From Candidatus Synoicihabitans palmerolidicus (GTDB lineage Bacteria > Verrucomicrobiota > Verrucomicrobiia > Opitutales > Opitutaceae), in NCBI GenBank assembly GCA_020809425.1, contig JAGGDC010000007.1, forward strand, positions 1 to 44,724: a DNA stretch of 44,724 nucleotides. Direction: 5' to 3'. A program made the position numbers and the translations under genes. Shown one piece after another: positions 17,506 to 32,500 of this stretch (positions are counted from its first letter, which is position 1; each line of letters starts with the position of its first letter). The notes below the pieces were generated by a model. That model ran no database searches, was not told where the DNA came from, and worked only from the letters and a program-made list of their open reading frames with translations.

Positions 17506-20500
17506 TTATGCAATGGCTGCCGCGCCTGCCGTCGAGGTCGGATAACCAATTCTCACCTTCAGTGTATTGCCCTCGCCTGGCACGATCACTGCCGTGCCCG
17601 CGTAGTGGCAGAGATTAATGTCCTCGGTTGCAGGTCCGGTGCCAAAATCCATCGGCGGCAAATTGAACCGGGCCACATTGGTCACGACCAGCGCAGTGGC
17701 GGGGTCTGCCAGTAACGCGCGCCTAACCGCCGCCAACCCACGGGTCAAACGCAGCTGTTCTACTGCTCCGTTATAGCGCACCAATTCTCGCTCATCACAG
17801 GCTCGCACCGCATCGGTGATGGCACTCGCCAACGACGGAATCGACGATGCCATCACTTGATTTCGTTCCAATCGCAAAACCGCCGGTGCCATGGCATTAC
17901 CAAAAAAGGAGTGGGAGAACGGGCCATCGTGGCGCCGAAAGTTAACGGGACAGGCCAGCGTCAATTCACCAACCACATCCGTCAATTCGGACGCATAAAG
18001 TTTCCATAGATGTGCGGTCACGACACTGTTCTCGGTCAACTTCGAGTGCTCCATCGGCCCCGCAGTACGGCGGGCTTCTTCTAGCAAAGCCGCGCCGTTG
18101 AAGGTCTGCGTCTCCACTCTCCGGGCCATCGGATCAAATCGTGGTCCCACTGTCGCCAGTTCCGGCACCCGCCAACTAGCACCTTCGCGGCGCACGGTCT
18201 CGCGCACCAGTTTTCGCAATTTGCTGCGGGAATGATCCGGAATCAAGAATGGTTCCCCGCGACACGCCGCCGACCAGGCCGACATGAAGTAGTAAAAACT
18301 GTAACCGTCCGCGATTGCGTGAGACACGTTTACCGCCAACAGGCTGCCGTGCTGCAGCTGGTGTAGACGGAACTTGGCCAGTTTTTCGCCGTGTTTCGTC
18401 GGATCAAACGAAACCCGAAACCGCTCCAGCAACATGGGGTCATCCTCCCGCGGAACTAAAACATCTCCCTCCTCCTGCACTTCCATATAATCGGGGTCAT
18501 CCGAACATTCACAGATGGCGTACTCATTTTTCCCCCGTCTTTGTAAACGCGAGTTGATCGGAAAAAACGCCTCCGCCGTTCGAATCAAGCCTCGTCGTAG
18601 TAAGTCGGCATCGAGGGGCCGCTCAAAATAATAGAGGATCTGCATCGCCAGTCGTTGCGGGGCCACAAAAACGTAGTCGATCGGCGCCAACATTAGCTGG
18701 CGTCGGGATCGAGCCTCCAAAGGCAAAACCATTACCGATGGGGTGGCGGGCACGGCCGCGAGGGGCTGCTCAACATCCACTGGGCTCGCGGGCACCCGGT
18801 TTTCCAGGTAGGCGCAAAGGGCCTCGATGGACGAATGCTCAAACACCACCGCTTGGGAAACCTCTCCATACACCTTGCCGATGCGCTGAGAGAACTCCAC
18901 CGCCAGAATCGAATCGAGTCCGTATTGCTCCAAGGACTCGGTCGGTCGAATTTTCCCTGCGGCGACCTTGCTCAACTCCGCAAACCACTGGGTAAGTTCG
19001 ATCACCATCGCTTCACGTCCCTTCGGCTTCGAAGACCGCGGCAGGGTCGAACCTGCAGGCATGGCCGATGGAGCAGACTGCAAACGTCGCAACAAGTCCG
19101 TCGCTTTTCCTGCAAAGCCCCAAACTTGCGGTTGGTCGCCGTGGAGTACGGTTTCAAATATTTTCAACCCTTCCGCCGTTGCCAAGGGACGCATACCGAG
19201 AACATCGATTCCGCTCTTGGCTTGCATACCACCATCGCTCCACAACGGCCAATTAATCGAAAACGTGCGCCCCGATCGCCGACCTCCGCTGCGTTCCTCC
19301 TCACGCCACCGCGCGAATGAGTCGAGGTAAGCATTCGCAAAGGCATAATCGCTCTGTCCGGCATTGCCCAGCATCCCCACAGACGAGGAACACAATAGAA
19401 TCCAGTCCAACGGTTCATCCATCGTCGCCGCGTCCAAGGCCTCAACGGCTTCCATCTTCGGAGCCAACACTTCGTCAAAATCCGCACGCGTCTTCTGCCG
19501 CAACAATCCGTCTCGCAGCACTCCCGCTGCATGCAGCACTCCGTTCACTCCGCCAAAACGCGCTTTGGCCTCAGCGATGACGGCAGTCGCTCCGATGGTC
19601 GTACTAATATCCGCCATCACATAAGTCGCTTTATCTCCCCAGGCGGCCAAACGCTTTTGTAGCGCGATTGTCCCTTGGGACCGGCCCGCCAAAACAACGC
19701 GCGCCGAGTAGTGGGTCACCAGAAATTCCGCAAAGATTTGCCCGAGTCCTCCTCCTCCTCCGGTGATCACATACACCCCTTCGCGTCGAATCGCTCCGGC
19801 GGACCGTAGGTTCACGGGCTTCCACTGGACTAAATCCTTCACCTCTCGTTTCCGCTCCACCCAACGCACCTCTTCGCGCGCCTCGTTCAATTCGCTGCAA
19901 AGCCGGGCGCTAACGTCATCGGTCGCCAAGGTCGTCCAATTTAAAGCGGGGTACTCGTATCGGGCTGACTTCACATAGGCCGCCACGGCCTCATACCCAG
20001 GCAGGCCCGGAGGATGAATAAACAGCAGGGGCTGCTTCGCATCAGGTTGCCGCTGTACCCAAGCCTGCGTCAACGCATGCACACTGTGCAGCCCGCAGGC
20101 CAGCACCTCGGTCCTATCAACTTCGCGGGTCGACCACCGGTGAACCACCGCGCCGACGTTTCGCCTTTGCAGCAGACGTTCGTAGTCGCCCGGCTCATCG
20201 CGACGCAGCCAAACCACGTCACCGCTTTCCCGATACGTCGATCCCGCCACGACACGGGTCACTTCCAGTCCGGTCAGGCGGAGTTCCTCGGCCAAAGCGG
20301 GAGACTCGTCAAACAGCAAGCAATCGCCCTTGATCGGGTTAATGTCCCGTTGGAGGGATGGCACCCATGTGGGCACAAGGTATTCTGGTCCCGCCGCCCG
20401 TAATTCACGTAGCGCGTAGTCGTCCAATCGACCGAGCACGACTCCCGCCTCGTTTGTGATTCGTAGCGAAAAGGTGCGCTGGTCCGTCTCTTGGGACTTC

Positions 20501-23500
20501 AGTCGAGCGTGGACATAGCACACCGGCGGCAGATCGGTGGCGTTGACCATCCCCAATGCAAACGGGACTTCCAAAATCGAATCGGAGCCCAGTACGGCCA
20601 GCGTTTGTAAGGCTCCATCGATCAACGCGGGATGGGCTCCCGCTCCTGTTGAAGTTTGAGCGCGCCACAAATCCGGCAGTTCCAGTTTACTCCAGGCCTC
20701 GTGGTCGTTGAATCCGATCTCATGGATCACGCGATAGCCTGCACCGTAACTCAGACCTCGCGCGGCAAAGGCCTCGTATAGTTCCGTCACGTCCGTCGTT
20801 TTTCCGCATCGTGCCTTCACCTCGGCCCATGCGATAACCTCAATTGGCTTCGAAGACGGACGCGCTGCGGTGGCCGTGGCCAGAACCGATCCATCGGTGT
20901 CCTCGACTGCGATATCGCCTCCTCCATCCAACGAGGAACCGACTCGCACGGTGAACGCGGCAATACCCCGTTCATCAGGTGTGATTGGTCGCAGCCACAT
21001 CACCCGTCGCAGTTCCACATCCTTGACACCCGCGGCCTGCTGCCACGCTTGGGTCATCACCGCCACTATCGCCGCCCCTGGCAGGACGGCACGCTCCTGT
21101 ACCAGATGGTCACCCAGAATGGGTTCTTTGATGGAAAACTCCGCTTCCACCACGCGTACCCGCAGTGCCTTGCCGGCCGGCGCCGTGGCTCCCGGCACCC
21201 AATGCCTGTCTCGTGAAAACGGATACAAGGGTAGACGCACGCGGCGTGGGGGATGATCCGCGTAGGCGGTGCTCCAATGCAATTTCACCCCGGCCGTCCA
21301 AAGTTGCCCCAAGGTCGCCCAGTCTCGCGCCGCCCACCATGGCGCCAGCGATGCTGGATCGCCGTGCAATGACCGCAAAACCCGCACGGCCGCCGGATTC
21401 TCCTGCGTATCGCCGGTCCAGCAGTCTCCCACCGACTCGCCGGTTTGCCACATGGTCAATTTTTTCACCAATTCGGTCCGATCGCGCACAACCAACGCCA
21501 ATCGCATATTCATCTCTTCACGACCGCGTTGTAATCCTTCGGCGATGTCACGAAGAGCGGGGGCGTCAGGCCGTGTCAAATACTCCGCCAGCCGACGAAC
21601 CGCCTCCACCAGCTGGTCCTGGGAACGAGCAGAAAGCACAATCAAGGTGGCCTCCTCCGATTCGATGGCCTGACCGGAAGCGACCGCAGGTGAACCATAT
21701 TCCTCCAACACTACGTGAGCATTGGACCCGCCAAAACCGAACGAACTCACGCCCGCCCGACGCGGAATCTCACGCCCCTGAGCATCACGTTTGACCGGCC
21801 AGGGCTCCGCTTGAGTCGGAAAATATAACGCGGTACCCGAGGTCTGGATATAGGGATTAATTTCCTGCAAGTGCACCGTCCCCGGAATGCATCGATGTCG
21901 GAGCGCCAGCAGAGTTTTAAGCACGCCCGCAATACCGGCCGACGTTTCGAGATGACCGATGTTGGTCTTGACCGCTCCGACGGCACACCTCGGGTCCACT
22001 TCAGATAGTGGAACCGAAGCGAATGCCTTCTTCAGCCCGTTAATTTCAATCGGATCACCAAGAGCGGTTCCGGTTCCATGCGACTCGATATAACCGATAG
22101 TGGCCGGGTCGATCCCCGCCCTCGTCCAAGCGTCCTGCAGCAGACGGGCCTGTGCATTGGGGTTCGGCACCGTCAAGGACTGCACATGGCCTCCATGGTT
22201 TTCGGCACTGCCGATGATTGTCGCGTAAATCTGGTCACCATCACGCTGCGCCCGCGCCAGGGGCTTGAGCAAAAGTGCGCCAACTCCTTCGCCCCTAACG
22301 TACCCATCGGCCCGCGCATCGAAACTCTTGCAACGACCGTCCGGACTTAACATCCCTGCCCGAGTAAAGGCCGTGAATCCCGCGGAGCTCAGCAACGCGT
22401 TCACTCCCCCGACAATTGCCATTTCGGAACTCCCGCTCTCCATCGATTCGATCGCCCGGTGGATGGCCACCAGCGAGCTGGAACACGCCGTGTCGATGGC
22501 TTCACTGGGTCCATTCAAGTCGAAAATATATGAGACCCGATTTGCCAATACAGAATGGGCATTGCCTGTCGCACTATAGGCCTCCACCTCCACGCTCGAC
22601 GCTGCGAGCACATTGGCATAGTCATTCGCCGCCACGCCGACAAAAAGGCCCGTCTTCGTCCCCGACAATTCGGATTTCGCATAACCCGCGTCTTCAATGG
22701 CATGCCAAACCGTCTCGAGAAAAATGCGCTGCTGCGGATCCATTAACTCGGCTTCACGCGGCGAAATATCGAAAAAACGGGCATCGAACTTGTCGATATC
22801 GTCGATAAAACCACCCCACGGCATCGCTTCTCCGTCGACGCCCATCCATCGATCTGCGCTCGGTTTGCCGATCAAGTCACATCCCGCTTCCAAGTTCGTC
22901 CAAAATGCCTCCAAATCTGTCGAGCCGGGGAACCTGCCGCTCATCCCGATAATGGCGATTGGTTCCCGCTCACCGACCGACCGCGGCAATTGCTCAGACA
23001 CCCGATTCGTCCCCCCGACCGCTTCCGGTGGTGACGCGATTGCCGGGGCGGCCAATGGAGTCGAGACGGCCACCGTCTGCACCTGAAACCGCCGCGCTAC
23101 AACCTCGCGAAACTCTTGCCAAAGATAATCCCCGAATTCCGCCAAAGTCCGATGCTCAAAGAACATTGCCGGCGTGACTTCCAACGCCAACGCCCGTCCC
23201 ACTTCGTTCGCCAGCGAAGTGAATGTGACCGAGTCGAATCCGTATTCCGCCGAATCTATCTCCGGGTCCAAAAGCACTGGGTCGAGCTTCAAAACTCCCG
23301 CTGCCAATTCCCGCAGAAGATCGATTAATGCAGGGGGCAAATTCCCGTCGCTCGCCTCCGGGATCGCGTGCATCGCTGACGCCGTTGCTCGATCCCGTCG
23401 TGGCGCACAAAGTTTTTCCGGGTCACCTTTCAACACCACAATCGCGCCTGGTGAGATTGCCTGCAATCCATCCAGTATGGCCAGTCCCTCGAGCGTTTCC

Positions 23501-26500
23501 AGTGGATACAATCCCAGTTGATCGGCTTGCCACCGAACACGCTCCTCCGGTGCCCGCATGCCCCCATCTCGCCAGAGCGGCCAAACCAAGGAGTGCACCC
23601 GCGGACCCTGACTAGTGATTGACCAGGACTGACTCAAGGCATCGAGGGTCGCGTTCGCCAATGCATAGGCACTCTGACCGCCGTTGCCCAACGCTCCTGC
23701 GGTCGAAGAAAACAAGACCATCCATTCGAAGGGAAAATCGCGTGCCGCACTGTACAATGCTCGCGCCCCACCGACCTTTGCACTCCACGCCGCGCGTAGG
23801 TCGGCCACACTTCGATCCCTAACCAAACCATCGTGCGATTCTCCCACCGCATGCACCACTCCGGTGATCCGCCCAAACCTGCTACTTGCTTCCGCCAACA
23901 GTCGCGCCGCCCCATCAGAATCACTCAAGTCCACCCGAAAATGAATCATGGCTCCTGCCGCCTGCTCCAGCCAATCCGCCTGCTCCGGACTCGGGACTGA
24001 GCGACTAGCCAACACCACGCGCACTCTGGGGTCTCGCGTCAAATGCTTCGCGACATGGCGACCCAAACCGCCCAAGCCCCCCGTAATCACGTAGACTCCG
24101 CCTGGTTTGGAGTCGTCCACGGTCTGTATTCCGGTCGCGAATGGCATCAGTTCACTCAATCCAAACTGATCACGTTTGGTCCCACGGTAACGCAGGTCCG
24201 CCGATTCGCCCCCGAAATCATTTAACACGTCGTCCAATTCCGGCGGGGAATCACACCCCACCGTGAACAATTTCCATCCCGGGTGCTCCCGCCGCACGCA
24301 ACGGACATAGCCGCCCACCCCTTCATCGACCGGCGAACCGCCGGGATACACAAAGGCCAAAGGCGTGGACCGCCGATCCGAACGCAATATTGACCGGACC
24401 AGGCGGTGGAATGCGGCCACTCGGGCCGGCAACACTTCGTCCGACGGGTTACCGGCAAGGCGCCAACCAAAAACCACCGCATCGGCCTTCACTTCGTTCA
24501 ACAGCCGGGCGTAGTCCGCCTCGACTTCTGGTCGCAATGTAATGGTCGCCTGAGTACGACCGTACTCGGGTCCCGGCACTACGCGGCACAAATTCGCCTC
24601 AGGATGCTGCGTCACCTGCAGCTCCCTACTATCGTCGTCGAACACCAGTACGGAGCCACTAAATGCCACCGTTTCACGCGGAGCCGGCGACCACGTCATA
24701 CTTCCGGTGAGGAGTTGGCCTCGCTCTTTCTCAACCAGCCGCACACATACACCGCGCAACTCGATCGCAACCTGCCCTTCCGACGTCAATAACCTCAAAT
24801 TATATTGCGGGGCCGTCATGTTAGTCAGCCGTTGCACATGGACCGAACACGTTCGGGGACACCGCGCGTGCACCAACACTTCTGCGACCGAAAACGGAAT
24901 TTCCAATCCGTCACGACCTGCGCCAATGACTCCGAGACATTGCATGGCGCCATCAAGGAAGGCCGGCGGAAGCAAGTCATCCGAACCATCCCACAAATCG
25001 GGCAATCTCAGCTCCGCCACGGCCTCCATTGTGTTGTATCTCACGTCCTGCACGACCTGAAACGCCGCGCCATAGGCAATCCCGCGGGCGGCAAAACCCT
25101 CATACAACGCCGTTGCTGCAATCGTCTCCTGGCACCTCGACCGCAACGACACTAAGTCCACCGCTACAGGAGGATCCTCGCGCATGGGTAGCGCCGTTCC
25201 CAGCATCCAAGGCTCATCTTCATTCTCTCCCGTCAGTTCAAACCGCCAGATTTCGTCCTGCCGATGCCATTTGATCCGCACGCTCACTCCCGTCGCGTCG
25301 CCAATAATCGGACGCTGCCACACCACGTTCCGCAAGGTCCACCCATTTCCGGGAGGTAGGACCCCATGTGCCAATGACAGCGTCGCGGCACCCGGCAATA
25401 TCGCGTGACCCCGTACCACATGATGCGCCAGCACGGGCTCGTGCGAGGCCAGGTGCACCACCTTTTCGCCATCCCGCGTTTCAATCCGTAAAACTTTGGC
25501 CTTACTTTCCGTCTGCAGCGGCAGGCTCGGAATCCAGTAACGCTCTCGAGCAAATCCGTAGCCAGGGAGTCCCACCCGCATCGGCGGCGCGTCCTCTCCT
25601 CCCAAAGACTGCCAATCGATATCTGCCCCGGCCACCCAGCGAGCGGCGGCAGCTCGCCCCTCGCCCACGGTAAAGCGCTCCAGAATCGTGTCGTCGGTAT
25701 TCCCGGCCTGGGCACGTTCCCTCTTCACTCGCCCCCGCAACTCTCCAACATCCTTACCTGCGGAAATCGCGGCCAATCCCTCCAATAACGCAGCCCGATC
25801 ACGGGCTGGAAAGGCCACGCGTTCTTCCAATGCTTCGCGGCCGAATTGCAAGGTCCAGGCAATTGCCCCGAGGGAACGGGGAGCCGCGGGAGATTCCACC
25901 AAAAACGTGTGTAAACGTCCGGCCAGGGCCCGCAGGCGTTCGGAGTTTTTGGCCGACAAAACGATCCATTCCGCGCTGACCTTCAGATCACCGGCATCCT
26001 GCAGCACCTCGACCACGGGCGGAGGTTCTTCAAGAATGACGTGCGCATTTGACCCACCAGCACCAAACGAACTCACCCCGGCTCGGCGGGGCCAGGATTG
26101 CCCCTCTTTTTCCGCCGTTTGCCACGGCCCCAGCGATGTTTGCACGCGGAATGGTGTAGCCGCAAAATCGATCCGTGAATTCGGCGGCGCAGCATGAAGC
26201 GACGGGGCCAATTGGCGGTGCCGCATTTGCAACAGTACCTTCACCACCCCGGCCACCCCCGAGGCCGATTCCAAGTGTCCGATGTTGGTCTTCACCGAAC
26301 CGATCGCGCAGCTCGCGCCAGTCTTCGCCGCACCAGCCCAAGCCCGATTCAATCCCTCCACTTCAATCGGGTCTCCCAGTGCCGTACCCGTGCCGTGGGT
26401 CTCAAGGTAGCTGATGCTCGCTGGATCAATCGAGCCCGCCTTCAACGCCTGAGTGATCAAACTCGCCTGGGCTGCTGGACTCGGCACACTGTACCCATTG

Positions 26501-29500
26501 GTGCGCCCTCCGTGATTCACAGCCGTCGCTTTGATCACCCCATGAATGCGATCCCCATCCGCTTGCGCCAAAGCCAGAGGCTTCAACAGTAGCGCCGCGA
26601 CACCTTCGCCTGGAACAAATCCATCCCCTCCCTCACCGAAAGCCCGACATTTCCCATCCGTGGAAAGCATTTTCATCAGACTGAGATGAGAATATTTCGA
26701 CGGATGGAGGTACAGATTCACCCCGCCCGCAATGGCCTGTTGACACTCTCCACGGCGAATCGCCTCCACCGCCATGTGGATCGCGGTGAGCGACGACGAA
26801 CACGCGGTGTCCACGGGCATACTCGGCCCATTGAAATTAAAGAGGTAGGATACTCGATTGGCCAGCGACCAGGGGAGCGTCGTCGGGGCGGCTCGCGCTC
26901 CCCCATTTTCGTGCCCCAACAGCGTGTAGCTGTTGCTCGTCACGCCCACAAACACCCCCACATTGGTCGCATACTCTGGTCGCACCCGCCGCCTGAGCTC
27001 GCGACGTGGCATCCCGGCGTCCTCCAAGGCATGCCACGCTACTTCAAGAAATAATCGCTCCTGAGGATCCATCATCTCCGCTTCAACCGGCGACAGATTG
27101 AAAAACAACGGATCGAATTTATCGACGTCTTCCAGAAACGCTCCCCAGCGTCCATACATCTTGCCGTCGATGGCCCGCTCCGGATTGGCATCGTAAAACT
27201 CGTCCAGATTCCAGCGCGTAGCCGGCACCTCGCTCACACAATTTCGCGCGTCCTTCAGTACTTCCCAAAAACTGTCGGCATCGGGGGCGCCAGGCAATCG
27301 AGCCGCCATACCCACAATCGCGATGTCCCCCGGACTCGGCGAAGGTTCGGAAGGCGGATTCACTTCGTTTATCGCTTTCGAGGCGACACTATCAGGCTGC
27401 ACCACATCACCGCCGAGTCGGGCCATTGCTATCCCATGATGGGCCACCAGATGACGCGCCAATTTTCGAATATTAGCATGCTCGAAAAGCAATGTTTTGG
27501 GTACGTTCCCCAAGTCGCGTTCGAATCGTTGATTCACGTCATTCACCACGATCGAATCGACCCCCATTTCGTCAAAACGCTGCTCATCGTCGATCTGCTC
27601 GGCCGGCATCTGAATCACTTCACCCAAGGTCGTGCGGAGATAGGTCTTGACTTGCTCCATCGACACCCGGGCATTTGAACCCGTTTCCGTGACCGCAGGT
27701 TCTGGAGTCCTCACGAATAGCTCGAACACCTTGTTCCGCTCGCCCCACAACGGCAGCACCTGTGAAACTTCGCCACCCGCAAACAAATCGAACCACCGGA
27801 AACCAACCTGGCTCGGCAAGGGAGCCAAGCCTGCTTCGGCCAGCCGGCTCACCACTTCCGGTCCCGGCGGCATTCCTCCGTCCGCCCACAACGGCCAATT
27901 AATCGAAACCGTCGGTCCACTTCGCTCCCCACGGCTGACCTGTTCCTGTCGCCGTGCCGCCATGCCATCGAGGACACTGTTGGCAAAAGCGTAATCCGCC
28001 TGGCCCATGTTACCCCAGACTCCAGCGGTGGATGAGAAGAGCACAAAACACGAAAGCCGGTCCGCCGCCGTTGCCTCATCCAACCAAATTGCACCTGCCA
28101 CCTTCGGCGCAATTACCTCGTCGTAGTCTGCCCGCGTCTTTCGAAGGATAAAGTTGTCGCGCAACAGGCCTGCAGCGTGGACCACACCATCGATTCCACC
28201 AAATCGCTGACGACACGCTGTCACCGCCAGCACAACGTCGTCCCGTTTGGACACGTCTCCCGACCCATATTCGGCCTCGCCTCCCGCTGCTCGAATCTCC
28301 GCCAGTACCGCCTCCTGCCGCGCACCGCGCGTCGAGCGTCCCATCAACCACAGCCGTGCGCCTTGGGTACGCGCCAAATGTAGCGCCAACAGACGGCCCA
28401 CCCCGCCAAGCCCTCCCGTTACCAAATAGACTCCACCGCGTTTGGGTGGGTTCACTTTCGCCGCCAAAGGTCCACTCCACGGTTCGATGGAGAACGTCCG
28501 GCGAATCCCGACACCCAGTTGCAATGCTCCGGCCTCCGTCGCCTGCAACAATTCCTGTGCTACGACGGTTTCGGCGAGATCGTCCGCCACTTCCATCACC
28601 ACCACGCGCACCAGAGGTTGCTCCTGTGCGAGCGTCCGCGCCCATGCTGCCACCGCCGCGTGTTGTGGCGCCCCCGGAGGATGACAAAACGCGATCCTCA
28701 CCAGCGACTTCACTCCATTCGTCATCAGGGCCCGCACGAAACGCACCAAACTGTGCAATCCCGTTTCGAGGGTAGCCATCACGTCCCCACTCCGTGCCCA
28801 TCGATGAATCACAAAATCCGTCCCAACCGCATCCGCCAGCTGCTGGTAATCGGCATCCGCTGACGCATTCAAAACGACTTGATTCTCCTCGTGGCAAAAA
28901 GCCTCACCTGCCAGGACTCGCGTCAATTTCAACGCTGATGCAGGCGTCATTCGCGCCGCGCCGTCCCCGCGCCGATCAAATATTAACCACGTTCCAGTCA
29001 CCTCCGTCAGTGGTTTTGCCGGCCCCAAATTTACCCAAACTGGACGTAGGAGTACCTCATCCGCAGTGACCAAGTCGTCGACCACCGCCTGCGTCAGATC
29101 TGGTGAAGACGCGCGCGGAGACGACTTCAGCGCGATCAACTTATCGGGTGCCCAGTAGCGATCACCCACAAACGGATACACTGGTAAGGATAGCCGCCGT
29201 CCCCCTTGGGTCTCCTTACGGTCCGCCCAAATCACCCCTGCCCCCGCCACCCACGCGTTCACCGCCGCGCCCAAGGGCGAGGTCGGTTCCGGTTTTTCCA
29301 ATGATCCCTCGCCGGAGCGCACCATTCCGCGTGTCCACGTGGTCAAGGATGGCGTTGCCAAATATCGACGCAGTTGGGTTGCCAAATCGTTTAGATCGTT
29401 AGCCACCAAAGCCAACCGCTCGGGCAAAGATTCTCGACCGTTTTGCAAGGTAAACGCCAGATCCACCAACATCCATCCACGCTCCGACACGCCATCCCTG

Positions 29501-32500
29501 ATGTGCGCGTCAATCCACCTCACCAGTTGTTCCGCCCGCGCCAACAACCTGTCTTCAGTGCGAGCCGAAAGGACGATGGCCTGCGCCCAATCCTGATCTC
29601 GTGTTCGCTCGTCCCGAGGGCGCGAATCAACATATTCCTCGAGCACCAGATGGGCGTTCGCCCCGCCAGCGCCAAACGAACTTACGCCCGCTCTCCGTGG
29701 AGCGGCGCCATTCGTCCATGGCTCCAAGCGTTGAGGCACTCGAAATGGCGAAGTCTCAAACTTGATATGCGGATTCAGCGCCCGCGAGTGCAGCGACGGC
29801 ACGATCTGCCCATGACGCATTTGCAACAACACTTTGGTCACACCCGCCACCCCTGCGGCCGACTCCAAATGGCCAATATTCGATTTCACTGATCCCACGC
29901 GAATCTTCGCGCCTTCCGACCCAGCACCGAACGCGCGTGTCAGCGCCGCAAGTTCGATCGGGTCGCCGAGAGAAGTACCGGTTCCGTGCGCTTCGACATA
30001 GGAAATTTCTCCCGGTGCCAATCCGGATCTCCCCAACGCTGCGGCAACCACGGCCGCCTGTGACTTGGGATTGGGCACCGTGTACCCATTCGTTTTCCCG
30101 CCGTGATTCACTGCACTCGCTTTGATCACGCCCCACATCGCATCGCCATCGGCCCTTGCTTTCGCCAACGGTTTCAGCACCAAAGCGCCGACTCCTTCGC
30201 CCGGGACATATCCGTCGCCTCCTTCCCCAAAACTACGACAGCGTCCATCGCTCGCCGCAAATCCTCCCGGGGCCAGCAGCATGTCCTTATGGGGATGCAC
30301 CGTCACGTTGACGCCACCGGCCAACGCCATCTCCGACTCGCCGCTCCACAGACTTTGGCACGCCAGGTGAATGGCCGTGAGCGACGACGAACACATCGTA
30401 TCGACCGCCAGGCTGGGTCCGTGCCAATCAAAAAAGTACGAGACCCGATTCGCAATCGACGCATACGAAGAACTCAACGGCACGACCTCACCCGCGGAGA
30501 CATCTCCCGCGCCGTACAATTGATATTCCCCGTACATCACCCCCACAAAGACTCCCACTGATCGGCCAGCCCACGCTGATCGCCGGTAACCGGCATCCTC
30601 CAGCGCCTGCCAAACCGTCTGCAAAAACAAACGCTCCTGCGGATCAAGCGCATAGGCCTCACGCGGAGTCACCCCAAAGAAACCAGCATCAAATTTTTCC
30701 ACTCCCTCGATGAAGCCCCCCCACTTATTGCGGGTCTTGCCCGGTTTGCCTGACTCCGGATCATAAAATTTCCGCCAGTCCCAGCGCTGCAACGGAATCT
30801 CCTCAATACAATCGCGGCCATCACGTAGATTTGCCCAAAACATAGCCAGATCATCTGCCATCGGATAACGTCCCGCCACCCCGATAATCGCGACGTCCGT
30901 GGCTTTAATCTCCCGGTTCTGCCCCGGTTCCGCAGCTGGCGTCGGCTGACCCTCCGCTTGGATTACTCCTCCGTTCAGTAGTGCCGTTCCGATGCGCTCA
31001 TCCGTGCTTCCGCCGATCAACCGCAGTGCCCTCTCCCCGTGTTGAGCGACCAAATATTCGGCCAGTTCAGCCAACGTCTGATGCTCGAAGAGCAACGTTT
31101 TGGACAACTCACCAAAATCCACCTCCAGCCGTCGCGTGAAGTCCATCACCATGACTGAATCGATCCCGAACTTCTCCAACGCATCCATTGGTTGAATACG
31201 TTCCACCGGCAGTTTAACCAGCTCTGAAAAACGAGTCGTCAACCATGGCAAGAGCGCCACCACCGTGCGATCAACATCTGCGGAAACCAACTGCATGGGG
31301 GGAGGCGATTTCACCACCCGCGCGCGGTCGCCCGGCTTAAGCAAACGCTCAATTGATCGCTGGTCCCCCGCCAACAAAGCCAAACGCGGTCGACCGAGAC
31401 GCACGGCTTCCTCCAAACGGATCAAACCCTCTTCAGGCTCGAGCACTCTCAAACCGACCTGAGCCAACTTGCGTTGCTCGACGTCGGCATCGCGTCCCAT
31501 ACCGACGCCCCTCCACAAGGGCCATGCCACTGAAACCGTAACTCCCGAGCACTCCCCTTTCATTCGCCGGGCCTCGCGCAGTTCAGCCCATCCGTCCATA
31601 AACCCATTGGCATAGGCGTAGTCGGCTTGCCCGACATTACCCAAAGTCGCCGCCACCGAAGAAAACAAAATGAAACAGTCCAAGGGATCGCCCTGAGTCG
31701 CCGTATCAAGTACCTGCACCCCCGCAACCTTGGGCGCCAACACCCTCTGGGCGGAATCCGAAACCTTGTCTCGCACGAAACGATCATCGAGCACGCCGGC
31801 GGCATGAATGACCCCATGCAAAGAGCCAAAGTGGGCCCGCGCCATTGCCAGCGCCCGCTCCACCTCGGAACCGACCGTGACATCAGCAGCCACATAAATC
31901 GCCTCGCCACCAGCCGCTCGAATCGACGTCACCACCGCATCGCTCACCGCGCCCGACTCCGATCGACCCATCAATACAATCCGAGCGCGAAACCGGCTCG
32001 CCAAGTGTCGGGCTACCGAAGCGCCTAGGCCTCCGGCGCCACCGGTGATCAAGTAAACGCCTTCCGGTCGAAATTCCGTGGCCACACTCGGATCCGACGG
32101 CACCCAAATTTCCGGTACTTCAATTTCTCTTCGACCGTGTGACCATCGCACGACGGCGGCCTCGTCTATTGCACCTAACTCTCTCAACCACGCCTCCGTG
32201 TTCGACGGTTCAATATCCACCGCCACCATGCGGAGATGGGGTTTTTCCAAACTCAGACTTCGCGCGTAACCGCCCCATGCCGCCCCCACGCCCCCGGTCA
32301 CGATTATGCGCACCTGTTTTTCGTTCACCGATCTCACCAACGATCGCATCAACACCATGAGCTCCGTCGTCGAACCTTCGTCCTTTACTCGCACGATGAT
32401 GGTATCTGGTACGTCGGCAACGTTGTCCGTCGCATCAGCCAGGCTCAAATGCCGTAGGTGTAATGCCGGAACTCGGGTTTGCAGGCTTTCACCCCATCCC

